6,300 bases of DNA, taken from positions 1-6,300 of the forward strand of contig CAKVON010000026.1 in assembly GCA_934792625.1 (NCBI GenBank), in the 5' to 3' direction. Positions within the stretch are counted from its first letter, which is position 1. Each line of letters begins with the position of its first letter. Origin of the DNA: an uncultured Atopobiaceae bacterium (GTDB lineage Bacteria; Actinomycetota; Coriobacteriia; Coriobacteriales; Atopobiaceae). This document shows positions 1-6,208 of the stretch, one piece after another. Made by a program: the position numbers and the translations under genes. The notes beneath the pieces were generated by a model. That model was not told where the DNA came from, ran no database searches, and worked only from the letters and a program-made list of their open reading frames with translations.

Positions 1-851
1 AAGTGCTGCGTCGCTTTGGCCTGTCGGGCCGTAGCTTCGTGCCTATGCTCGTCGGCTTTGGCTGCACCGTGCCGGCCATCATGTCGACCCGCACGCTGCC
101 GTCCGAGCACGACCGCAAGATGACGGTCATGCTCACGCCGTTCATGAGTTGCTCGGCCAAACTGCCGGTTTACGGCTTGCTGTGCGGGGCGTTCTTCCCG
201 CAGGCGACAGTTCCCGCGATGGTTTCGCTCTATCTGATCGGCATCGTGGTCGGCTGCATTGCCGCTCTGGTGCTCAACCGCACGGCATTTAAGGGTGACC
301 CCGTGCCGTTTATCATGGAGCTTCCCAACTACCGTCTGCCGAGTGTTAAGACGACAGTGATGCTGGCGTGGGATAAGGCTAAGGACTTTATTACCAAGGC
401 CTTTACCATTATCTTTGCCGCTACGGTGGTCATTTGGTTCCTTCAGACGTTCGACATTCGCTTTAACGTGGTCGCCGATCAGTCGCAGAGCCTGCTTGCC
501 GGTCTGGGCAGCATCATCGCACCGGTGCTGGCGCCGCTCGGATTTGGCGACTGGCGTGCCTCGACGGCGCTCGTCACAGGGCTTATTGCCAAGGAGAGCG
601 TGATCTCGACGCTCACCGTGCTCTTGGGTGCAACCTCGCCCGCGGCGCTGTCGACCATGTTCTCGCCGTTTACCGCCTACGTGTTCTTGGTCTTTACGTT
701 GCTGTACCCGCCGTGTGTGGCGGCGATCGGCGCCGTCAAGAGCGAGCTGGGCGGGCGTTACGCTGTGGCGGTGTTCGCGTTTCAGGTGGCGGTCGCCTGG
801 ATTGTCGCGTTTGCCGTGCATGCGGTTGGGATGCTGTTGGGGTTGGCCTAG
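1..851 (+). CDS. feoB: Ferrous iron transport protein B (FeoB), C-terminal part, 5' end outside window
   Basis: FeoB is the inner-membrane Fe(II) permease, driven or gated by an N-terminal G domain. Only the last 282 residues of the membrane part are visible; the G domain lies upstream. The frame is open from the window edge, so the GTG at base 3 is most likely an internal valine. Hallmarks in order, in visible residues: GFGCTVPAIMSTRT at 18-31, TPFMSCSAKLPVY at 45-57 (end of the first Gate domain), a long hydrophobic segment at about 132-149, then PLGFGDWRA at 178-186, GLIAKESV at 193-200 (second Gate domain), and LYPPCVAAIGAVKSELG at 234-250 before a last membrane helix. The Cys residues in the GCTVPA, MSCSAKLP and PPCVA motifs are typical of FeoB. 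The protein ends just after the last helix, the normal FeoB end, with no fused FeoC. A strong hairpin lies 41 nt downstream. A feoA gene could lie upstream, but this cannot be seen. Confidence 0.96.
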   Translation, partial: VLRRFGLSGRSFVPMLVGFGCTVPAIMSTRTLPSEHDRKMTVMLTPFMSCSAKLPVYGLLCGAFFPQATVPAMVSLYLIGIVVGCIAALVLNRTAFKGDPVPFIMELPNYRLPSVKTTVMLAWDKAKDFITKAFTIIFAATVVIWFLQTFDIRFNVVADQSQSLLAGLGSIIAPVLAPLGFGDWRASTALVTGLIAKESVISTLTVLLGATSPAALSTMFSPFTAYVFLVFTLLYPPCVAAIGAVKSELGGRYAVAVFAFQVAVAWIVAFAVHAVGMLLGLA

Positions 852-892
852 CGTTTTATTGAGGACGTAAGTCCCGTGTATCGAATTGTTTT

Positions 893-926
893 CGGCCCCG
901 CATCTGTATTAACGGATGCGGGGCCG
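893..926 (+). terminator. GC-rich hairpin, probable rho-independent terminator of feoB
   Basis: The arms CGGCCCCGCATC (893-904) and GATGCGGGGCCG (915-926) are perfectly complementary over 12 bp. The stem can extend inward by a T.G wobble, G-C and T-A to leave the four-base loop ATTA (908-911). The 3' tail is only TTGCTAT, a weak U-tract, so termination is probable but not textbook. Its position 41 nt after the feoB stop fits the role. Confidence 0.7.
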
Positions 927-938
927 TTGCTATATAAT
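909..938 (+). promoter_or_regulatory. Candidate promoter for the SotB-like transporter gene
   Basis: A consensus -10 hexamer TATAAT lies at 933-938. TTAACG at 909-914 matches four of the six bases of TTGACA at a spacing of 18 nt. The TGC before TATATA (from 928) could also act as an extended -10. A start of transcription near 945 would give a leader of about 27 nt holding the GGAG site. The -35 element falls in the loop and inner stem of the upstream hairpin. The -10 is strong; the -35 is only fair. Confidence 0.6.
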
Positions 939-958
939 CGCCTCCGCTCAAAATGATT

Positions 959-962
959 GGAG
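959..962 (+). promoter_or_regulatory. Ribosome binding site choosing ATG 972
   Basis: GGAG lies 9 nt before the ATG at 972. An upstream in-frame TTG at 957 would place this site inside the coding region and add five unlikely residues, so ATG 972 is preferred. Confidence 0.75.
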
Positions 963-971
963 ACGTTATAT

Positions 972-2168
972 ATGACTCAGGCAAGGCAGGACGGCATTAC
1001 GCTTAAACAGTGGCTCCCGCTCATCGGGCTCACCTGCTGCGCGTTCGTGTTCAACACGTCGGAGTTCATGCCTATCGGCCTTCTGACCGATATTGCCGCG
1101 TCGTTCTCGCTCACCGAGGCCCAGGCCGGCATCATGATCTCGGTCTACGCCTGGGGCGTCATGTTGCTGTCGTTGCCGCTTATGGTGTTTGCCTCGCGTT
1201 TTGAGTTCAAGCGCATGCTGCTGGGCGTGCTCGCCGTGTTCTCGCTGGGCCAGTTTCTGTCGGCCGTGGCGCCGACCTATCCCATCTTGGTCTGCGCGCG
1301 CCTGGTGGTCGCCTGCGCGCACGCTGTTTTCTGGTCGGTCGCCTCGATTATGGCCTCGCGCCTGGTCGACACTCGCCACGGGGCGCTCGCCATCAGCATG
1401 ATCGCCACGGGCTCGTCCATCGCGCAGATCTTCGGCCTGCCGCTCGGCCGCGCCATCGGCCTGGCCGTGGGCTGGCGCATGACGTTTGCTGTGGTCGGGG
1501 CCTTCTCTGCCGCTGCGGTGGTGTACCAGGCCACGGTGTTCCCCACCATGCCGGCGGGCGAGCGCTTTACCGTCAAACAGCTGCCCGAACTGCTCAAGAA
1601 TCCGTTCCTCATCGCGCTCTATGTGGTCACGGTGTTCATGGCGACCGGCTATTACGCGGGCTACAGCTACATCGAGCCCTTCCTGGCTCAGGTCGCCCAT
1701 GTCGACGCAAGCGCCATCACCATGACGCTGACGGCGTTCGGCTGCTCCGGCCTGGTGGGCAGTTGGCTGTTCGGCCGCTTGTTCGATGGGCATCGCTTCC
1801 CGTTTCTCGCAATCACGCTCTCTGGCGTGCCGGTGGCCCTGCTGCTCATGGGACCGTCCGCATCGTCGCTCGCTGCGGTTCTCGCTGTTTGCGCGCTATG
1901 GGGCTGCTGTGCCACGGCCTTCAACGTGGCGTTCCAGGCCGAGCTCATCAAGTACACGCCGGCGGACTCGTCGGCCGTCGCCATGTCGATTTTTTCGGGC
2001 CTGTTTAACCTCGGTATTGGCACGGGCACCGCGATCGGCGGCGCCGTGGTGTCGGGTCCCGGCATTGCTTGGATTGGCTACGCGGGCGGTGTAATCGCTG
2101 TCGTGGGTGTCATTCTCGCCATCACGGTGATGTTCCCAGCCATCCGTCGCGCCAAACCCGTCGCCTAG
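972..2168 (+). CDS. MFS transporter of the SotB-like sugar-efflux (DHA1) type
   Basis: This is a cytoplasmic-membrane secondary transporter of 398 residues, a normal size for a 12-helix MFS protein. It resembles E. coli SotB (sugar efflux of arabinose/IPTG type, proton antiport) over its whole length. Shared patterns are FNTSEFMPIGLL at 27-38 (helix 1 and loop), YAWGVMLLSLPLM at 59-71, AHAVFWS at 116-122, GLPLGRAIG at 155-163, GWRMTF at 167-172, YSYIEPFL at 231-238 and FSGLFNLGIGTG at 341-352. The loop after helix 2 reads ASRFEFKRMLL (74-84), a degenerate motif A as in SotB relatives. The middle loop, about 190-210, is hydrophilic and separates two six-helix halves. The start is ATG 972, set by GGAG at 959-962. 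The gene has its own candidate promoter and is followed by an amylase gene 79 nt downstream. SotB relatives are recognised from family knowledge. The real substrate (sugar, drug or nucleoside) cannot be read from the sequence. Confidence 0.9.
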   Translation: MTQARQDGITLKQWLPLIGLTCCAFVFNTSEFMPIGLLTDIAASFSLTEAQAGIMISVYAWGVMLLSLPLMVFASRFEFKRMLLGVLAVFSLGQFLSAVAPTYPILVCARLVVACAHAVFWSVASIMASRLVDTRHGALAISMIATGSSIAQIFGLPLGRAIGLAVGWRMTFAVVGAFSAAAVVYQATVFPTMPAGERFTVKQLPELLKNPFLIALYVVTVFMATGYYAGYSYIEPFLAQVAHVDASAITMTLTAFGCSGLVGSWLFGRLFDGHRFPFLAITLSGVPVALLLMGPSASSLAAVLAVCALWGCCATAFNVAFQAELIKYTPADSSAVAMSIFSGLFNLGIGTGTAIGGAVVSGPGIAWIGYAGGVIAVVGVILAITVMFPAIRRAKPVA

Positions 2169-2206
2169 CCACGTCTCTCATCCCAAATTAGCCACCCTGC
2201 TGGGCA

Positions 2207-2212
2207 TACAAT
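2207..2212 (+). promoter_or_regulatory. Possible -10 box upstream of the amylase gene
   Basis: TACAAT matches five of the six bases of TATAAT and lies 35 nt before the amylase ATG. No convincing -35 is found at 16-18 nt upstream, so this is tentative. The amylase could instead be read through from the transporter gene, since no terminator hairpin is seen in the 79-nt gap. Confidence 0.35.
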
Positions 2213-2236
2213 GGATGTCGTTGTGTTGAGCTTACC

Positions 2237-2242
2237 GGGAGG
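2237..2242 (+). promoter_or_regulatory. Ribosome binding site of the amylase gene
   Basis: GGGAGG lies 5 nt before ATG 2248 and supports this start. Confidence 0.8.
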
Positions 2243-2247
2243 TTGCT

Positions 2248-3624
2248 ATGTGGGCATACGAGACGACGTTCTACCAGTTCTATCCGCTGGGCTTTTGCGG
2301 GGCTCCGCGCGAAAACGCCGCACCCGTTGCCGAGGATGAGCTCGCCCAGGCCGCCGATGCCGCTGCCAATCCCGATGCTCCCATCATGAAGATTGCCCAA
2401 TGGGCCGATTACCTGCAGGAACTTGGCATCGGCGCCGTGCTCATCAACCCGCCGCTCGAGTCCGATAGCCATGGTTACGACACGCGCAGCCTGCGCCACA
2501 TCGACCGCCGCCTAGGTAGCGATGCCGACTTTGCCGCCGTGTGCGAGACATTGCATGCCCATGGCATCCGCGTGGTGCTCGATGCCGTCTTCAACCACGT
2601 CGGCCGCGGCTTCTGGGCCTTCCGTGACGTGCAGGAGCGCAAGTGGGACTCGCCCTACAAGGACTGGTTCCACATCAGCTTTGACGGTGACTCGTGCTAC
2701 GGCGACGGCTTTTGGTACGAGGGCTGGGAGGGTCATTTCGAGCTCGTGAAGCTCAATCTGCAAAACCCCGCCGTGGTCGATTACCTGCTCGAATCCGTGC
2801 GTCGCTGGGCCGAGGTCTTTGGCGTCGACGGCCTGCGTCTGGATGTTGCCTATATGCTCGACCGCGACTTCATGCGCCGCCTGCACTCCTTTGCCCGCGA
2901 GCTCAAGCCCGACTTTGTGCTGATTGGCGAGACGCTCCATGGCGACTACAACCAGATCGTCAACGACGAGATGCTCGACTCCTGCACCAACTACGAGTGC
3001 TACAAGGGCCTGTATTCAAGCTTTAACTCGGTCAACATGTTCGAGATCGCCCATTCGCTCCATCGCCAGTTTGGCGGTGACCCGTGGTGCATCTACCGCG
3101 GCAAGCACCTGCTGTCATTTGTCGACAACCACGATGTGCCGCGTCTGGCGAGTATCCTTACCGACAAGTATTGTCTGCGTCCCGCGTATGGCATGCTCTT
3201 TGGCATGCCGGGCATTCCGTGCGTCTACTATGGCAGCGAGTGGGGGATTGCCGGCGAAAAGGGCGGTCCCGATGGCGACTGGGCGCTGCGGCCTGCTCTC
3301 GACGAGCCCGCGCCCAACGAGCTGACGGCGTTCATCACACAGTTGACTCACCTTCGCTCGGCTGGCGACGCGGCGGCACGCGCCCTTAACTACGGCGCCT
3401 ATCGCAACGTGGTGATCCAGAACAAGCAGCTGTTGTTCGAGCGCGCCTGCGACGACGCGACGGTGCTCGTGGCGGTGAACGCCGTAAACGAGCCATACAC
3501 CTTTGGAGCCGGTGAGCTCAACGGCTCCTTTGTCGACCTGCTTGCCGACGGCGCGCCCACGGTCGAGCTGACGGGTACCCTTGAGCTTGCGCCCTACGAG
3601 GTTCGCTATCTGTTGAGGGCCTAG
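2248..3624 (+). CDS. GH13 alpha-amylase family glycoside hydrolase, intracellular
   Basis: A 458-residue retaining alpha-glucan hydrolase/transferase of family GH13. The (beta/alpha)8 barrel starts at once (YETTFYQFYPLGF, 4-16). There is no signal peptide and no N-terminal carbohydrate-binding domain, so it probably acts in the cytoplasm on maltodextrin or glycogen-derived oligosaccharides. All conserved regions are present: DAVFNH at 112-117 (region I); GLRLDVA at 195-201 with nucleophile D199 (region II); LIGE at 225-228 with acid/base E228 (region III); FVDNHD at 291-296 with H295 and D296 (region IV). CVYYGSEWG (325-333) and the following Gly-rich loop to LRPA (347-350) match the late-barrel conserved stretch. 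The last ~70 residues form a small beta domain ending in APYEVRYLL. Similar stand-alone enzymes occur in gut Firmicutes and Actinobacteria. Whether it is an amylase, maltodextrin glucosidase or cyclomaltodextrinase cannot be decided. The upstream neighbour is a possible sugar exporter. The downstream gene is only 3 nt away. Confidence 0.93.
   Translation: MWAYETTFYQFYPLGFCGAPRENAAPVAEDELAQAADAAANPDAPIMKIAQWADYLQELGIGAVLINPPLESDSHGYDTRSLRHIDRRLGSDADFAAVCETLHAHGIRVVLDAVFNHVGRGFWAFRDVQERKWDSPYKDWFHISFDGDSCYGDGFWYEGWEGHFELVKLNLQNPAVVDYLLESVRRWAEVFGVDGLRLDVAYMLDRDFMRRLHSFARELKPDFVLIGETLHGDYNQIVNDEMLDSCTNYECYKGLYSSFNSVNMFEIAHSLHRQFGGDPWCIYRGKHLLSFVDNHDVPRLASILTDKYCLRPAYGMLFGMPGIPCVYYGSEWGIAGEKGGPDGDWALRPALDEPAPNELTAFITQLTHLRSAGDAAARALNYGAYRNVVIQNKQLLFERACDDATVLVAVNAVNEPYTFGAGELNGSFVDLLADGAPTVELTGTLELAPYEVRYLLRA
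3615..3619 (+). promoter_or_regulatory. Ribosome binding site inside the amylase end, choosing GTG 3628
   Basis: GAGGG lies 8 nt before GTG 3628 and overlaps the last amylase codons (Leu-Arg-Ala). The nearby ATGs at 3641 and 3665 are out of frame, so GTG is the supported start. The arrangement suggests translational coupling. Confidence 0.7.
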
Positions 3625-3627
3625 CTC

Positions 3628-4191
3628 GTGTCCGCGCCGGATGAGGGATATCAGCATATTGAGCATGGGTTTGCGCCCGTGTTTGACGAGCGCTCGCGCG
3701 TTTTGGTGCTGGGCTCGTTTCCCTCGGTGCTTTCGCGTGCCAACGCTTTCTATTACGGCAATCCGCAAAACCGTTTTTGGTGCGTGATGGCCGCGTGCCT
3801 CGGTATGCCTGTGCCGCCCAACGAGGGCGATCTTTTGGCGAGCGGCGAGCTTGCGATGCTCGACGCCTCCATTGCCGCCAAGCGGGCTATGCTGTTAAAC
3901 GGCGGCGTGGCCGTTTGGGATGTGATCGAGAGCTGCGACATTAAGGGCTCGAGTGACGCTAGCATCAAAAACGTTGTGCCAGCACATATTGAGCGCATCG
4001 TGGATGCTGCGCCGATCGAGGTTGTTGTTTGTAACGGTGGCACTGCCGGGCGGCTCTACAAGCGCTACCTGCAAGAGCGCACGGGGCTGTCGGCTGTAGT
4101 GCTGCCGTCGACGAGCCCCGCCAACGCGGCGTGGCGTCTGGAACGTCTTGTTGAACGCTGGCGCGAAGCCGTTGACTGGGCAGCTTGTTAA
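3628..4191 (+). CDS. DNA-deoxyinosine glycosylase (uracil-DNA glycosylase superfamily, family 6 type)
   Basis: This 187-residue protein fits hypoxanthine/deoxyinosine DNA glycosylases, which excise deaminated adenine and start base-excision repair in the cytoplasm. Visible family signs are HGFAPVFD at 13-20; the strand and active-site loop LVLGSFPS at 26-33, followed by SRANAFYYGNPQNRFW at 36-51; AVWDVIESC at 95-103; GSSDASIKN at 107-115; VVCNGGTAG at 133-141; and the C-terminal DNA-binding motif LPSTSPANA at 159-167. In this family an Asn near the FYYGNPQNRFW block is catalytically important, and N45 and N48 are candidates; which one acts is not settled here. The start is GTG, with GAGGG 8 nt upstream. 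It lies 3 nt after the amylase stop and is almost certainly co-transcribed with it. Its stop is 1 nt from that of a convergent gene. No mobile-element signs are seen. Confidence 0.9.
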   Translation: MSAPDEGYQHIEHGFAPVFDERSRVLVLGSFPSVLSRANAFYYGNPQNRFWCVMAACLGMPVPPNEGDLLASGELAMLDASIAAKRAMLLNGGVAVWDVIESCDIKGSSDASIKNVVPAHIERIVDAAPIEVVVCNGGTAGRLYKRYLQERTGLSAVVLPSTSPANAAWRLERLVERWREAVDWAAC

Positions 4192-4192
4192 A

Positions 4193-4864
4193 TTAGATTT
4201 CTGATTGAGTGCGGGCGCCGAGACATTTCAGAGCGCCTCGCCAGATCGGTGCGGGTACGGCCGGCTCGGCGCAAACCGTGCCATCAGCGTCGACGTCCTC
4301 GGCATTGCCGCCGCCAAGTCGCTGCGCATGCTCAACCGAGCAGCCCATGCGAATGGCACCTACCAGCTTGTCCATGGCTTCGGAAAACGGCCGGCGCAAG
4401 AGACCCATGCGTGGGGAGCGGCGAAGCGCCGCAATACCGTTGCCGCTGCAGGCGACAATGCCACCGCACCACGACAGATCGCGAAGGTCGCATGCCGCTC
4501 GCAGACGCTCGACGAGTCCGCGCGCTCGCTCGAGGCCATCGACACCAGCCTGGGCAACAGCATAGACACGCGTTCCTGCACCACCAAAGCGATCAAGTGC
4601 CTGTTCAATGGCTACCATCGCTGCATCATCTAGTACATCCTCAACGGCGACCACAATGCCGTCGGCGACATCGGCAGCGCCATCAGCATCATCCGTCCTC
4701 AAATCGACCGGGCGGGGGAGTGCGGTGCCGGATAGTTGGGCATAAGCCGCGACGGCATCCTGCAGGTCCCAAAGCAAAAACTCAAGATCGGCGCTATCGG
4801 GAATACTGATATACGCAATGGTTTGCAGCGTTTTTGGTACATCGCCGCGCGCGGTCGTCTCCAT
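4193..4864 (-). CDS. Hypothetical protein, possibly flavodoxin-like / NAD(P)H-dependent oxidoreductase fold
   Basis: A 223-residue soluble, acidic protein with no signal peptide. The start is the ATG at 4864-4862, set by AAAGGAGG at 4869-4876; a further upstream ATG at 4885 would place this site inside the gene. I do not recognise it with certainty. The pattern is alternating alpha/beta: strands at TIAYISIP (15-22), GIVVAVED (69-76), RVYAVAQAG (99-107) and SWCGGIVACSGNG (131-143). It then has PRMGLLRRPFSEAMDKLVGAIR (151-172), which resembles the C-terminal part of flavodoxin-type proteins. The usual phosphate-binding S/T-x-T-G loop after the first strand is absent (SIPDSADLE instead), as is the aromatic pocket after the third strand, so flavin binding is doubtful. 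A Gly/Asp-rich tail (about 184-200) precedes APIWRGALKC. The gene points away from the aminotransferase gene and converges on the glycosylase gene. That it is a real gene is well supported by its ribosome site and good codon use; its function is not. Confidence 0.75.
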   Translation of the reverse strand: METTARGDVPKTLQTIAYISIPDSADLEFLLWDLQDAVAAYAQLSGTALPRPVDLRTDDADGAADVADGIVVAVEDVLDDAAMVAIEQALDRFGGAGTRVYAVAQAGVDGLERARGLVERLRAACDLRDLSWCGGIVACSGNGIAALRRSPRMGLLRRPFSEAMDKLVGAIRMGCSVEHAQRLGGGNAEDVDADGTVCAEPAVPAPIWRGALKCLGARTQSEI

Positions 4865-4868
4865 GCCG

Positions 4869-4876
4869 CCTCCTTT
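4869..4876 (-). promoter_or_regulatory. Strong ribosome binding site choosing ATG 4864
   Basis: On the minus strand AAAGGAGG stands 4 nt before the ATG at 4864-4862. It is the best Shine-Dalgarno match in the window and rules out the ATG seven codons upstream. Confidence 0.85.
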
Positions 4877-4925
4877 CCGGTTCATTTCCGTTTAGGTTAC
4901 ACCGTCTGCCAATGCTCCGCCGCGC

Positions 4926-4931
4926 TATCCT
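4926..4931 (+). promoter_or_regulatory. Possible -10 box for the aminotransferase gene
   Basis: TATCCT in CGCTATCCTAGTGC lies 26 nt before ATG 4958, which would give a short leader with the AAAGGA site. No good -35 is found. The 93-nt divergent gap 4865-4957 must serve both genes. No clear minus-strand promoter could be picked. Confidence 0.35.
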
Positions 4932-4946
4932 AGTGCAACCCTTACG

Positions 4947-4952
4947 AAAGGA
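4947..4952 (+). promoter_or_regulatory. Ribosome binding site of the aminotransferase gene
   Basis: AAAGGA lies 5 nt before ATG 4958. It supports this start over the second in-frame ATG at 4970. Confidence 0.75.
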
Positions 4953-4957
4953 ACGCC

Positions 4958-6094
4958 ATGCGTCTGCCCATGAATACCTCGCTTGCCACGCTTAAGCCCT
5001 CCGGCATCCGCCGAATCAACGCGCTCGCCGCTCAGCATCCGGGATGCATCGCGCTTGCGCTCGGCGAGCCCGATTTTCCCACGCCCGATGTGATTAGCGC
5101 CGAGGTAACGGCCTCGCTCGACCGCGGCGACACGCACTATCCGCCCAACAACGGTCGCCCCGCCCTGCGCGAGGCACTGTCCGCATATATGGGCGACGCG
5201 GGCTTGGCGTATTCGCCCGACGAGGTCATCCTGACCGACGGCGCGACCGAGGCCCTGTCGGCAACGTTTATGGCCATGCTCAACCCCGGTGACGAGGTCA
5301 TCATCCCCACGCCGGCATTTGGCTTGTATGAGAGCATCGTCGTGGCCAATCACGCCAAGGCGGTCTTTTTGGATACGGAGCCCGCTCAGTTCCAGATCGA
5401 TGAGGAAGCACTGCGAGCTTGCGTGACCCCGGCGACCAAGGCTATCGTCATCTGCTCGCCCAACAACCCCACAGGCTGTATCCTCAACGCGGCGTCGCTC
5501 GACGCAGTGGCGCGCGTGGCAGAGCAGGCGGGCATCTACGTAGTCTGCGACGACGTATATAACCGCTTGGTCTATGTGGACGGCTACGAGCGATTTGCCC
5601 AACGACACCCGGAGCTGCGCGATCAGACGGTAATTATCGAGAGCTTCTCCAAGCCCTGGGCCATGACGGGCTGGCGCCTGGGCTGGCTCGCAGCCGCGGC
5701 CCCCGTCGTTGCCGAGATCGCCAAGGCCCACCAATACTTAGTGTCGAGCGCCGTCTCCTTCGAAATGGACGCAGCAACCCGAGCCCTCACCGTCGACCCC
5801 ACCCCCATGCTCAAAGTCTACCGAGCCCGCCGCAAACGAGTTCTCGCGGCCCTCAACAACATGGGCCTCGACGTCGTAGAACCCGCAGGAGCCTTCTACG
5901 CCTTCCCGAGCATCAAAAAGTTCGGCCTATCAAGCGAGGATTTCTGCATCAAAGCCATCAAAGAAGCCAACGTAGCCCTAGTCCCCGGAAACTGCTTCGG
6001 CACCGAAAACCACATCCGCCTAAGCTACTGCGTCTCCGACCAAGATCTGGACGAAGGCCTAAATCGCCTGTCCAACTTCGTTTCAACCTTGTAG
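4958..6094 (+). CDS. PLP-dependent class I/II aminotransferase (fold type I, PatA/aspartate-aminotransferase-like)
   Basis: A 378-residue cytosolic aminotransferase of normal length for the family. It uses pyridoxal phosphate to move an amino group between an amino acid and a 2-oxo acid. Visible landmarks: LALGEPDFPTP at 33-43 (substrate-side loop), HYPPNNGRPALREAL at 60-74, TDGATEAL at 93-100 (cofactor phosphate loop), SPNNPTG at 167-173 with N170, CDDVY at 197-201 with D198 and Y201 at the cofactor ring, SFSKPWAMTGWRLGW at 229-243 with Schiff-base lysine K232 and R240, and IRLSY at 353-357 with R354 for the substrate carboxylate. All key residues are intact. The overall pattern is that of the I-gamma aspartate aminotransferase/PatA group, which includes enzymes acting on aspartate, aromatic amino acids or N-acetyl-diaminopimelate. 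The exact substrate cannot be assigned. The gene is transcribed divergently from the flavodoxin-like gene and appears monocistronic in the window. Its last ~350 nt are C-rich with many A-ending codons, unlike the first part. No clear terminator follows. Confidence 0.93.
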   Translation: MRLPMNTSLATLKPSGIRRINALAAQHPGCIALALGEPDFPTPDVISAEVTASLDRGDTHYPPNNGRPALREALSAYMGDAGLAYSPDEVILTDGATEALSATFMAMLNPGDEVIIPTPAFGLYESIVVANHAKAVFLDTEPAQFQIDEEALRACVTPATKAIVICSPNNPTGCILNAASLDAVARVAEQAGIYVVCDDVYNRLVYVDGYERFAQRHPELRDQTVIIESFSKPWAMTGWRLGWLAAAAPVVAEIAKAHQYLVSSAVSFEMDAATRALTVDPTPMLKVYRARRKRVLAALNNMGLDVVEPAGAFYAFPSIKKFGLSSEDFCIKAIKEANVALVPGNCFGTENHIRLSYCVSDQDLDEGLNRLSNFVSTL

Positions 6095-6208
6095 CCATCA
6101 GGGACGCAACACATCAGCCCGCCGACATAAGGGTTATGCGTGGGGCGCGTCGCTCAACGGGCACGAGGATTCGCAACAAAGTTACCGTAGCTCCGGTCCG
6201 AGGGGGCG

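Noticed and set aside
966..1793. Long minus-strand open frame (275 codons) opposite the transporter gene
   Set aside because: It is rich in His, Arg, Asp and Glu, typical of the antisense of a hydrophobic GC-rich gene. It has no ribosome site or family pattern, and the plus strand clearly encodes an MFS protein.
3115..3768. Minus-strand open frame (217 codons) across the amylase/glycosylase junction
   Set aside because: It overlaps two well-recognised genes, shows no family motif and has no ribosome site. It is a shadow of high third-position GC.
4205..4809. Plus-strand open frames opposite the flavodoxin-like gene
   Set aside because: Their translations are Arg/His/Pro-rich and low in complexity. 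The minus-strand frame has a strong AAAGGAGG site and an alpha/beta pattern, so it is the coding strand.
4925..5734. Minus-strand open frame (269 codons) opposite the aminotransferase gene
   Set aside because: The plus strand carries all aminotransferase motifs. The antisense frame has no recognisable domain.
6126..6138. Small hairpin CATAA-GGG-TTATG after the aminotransferase gene as a terminator
   Set aside because: The stem is only 5 bp, AT-rich and has no T-tract after it, so it is too weak to call.
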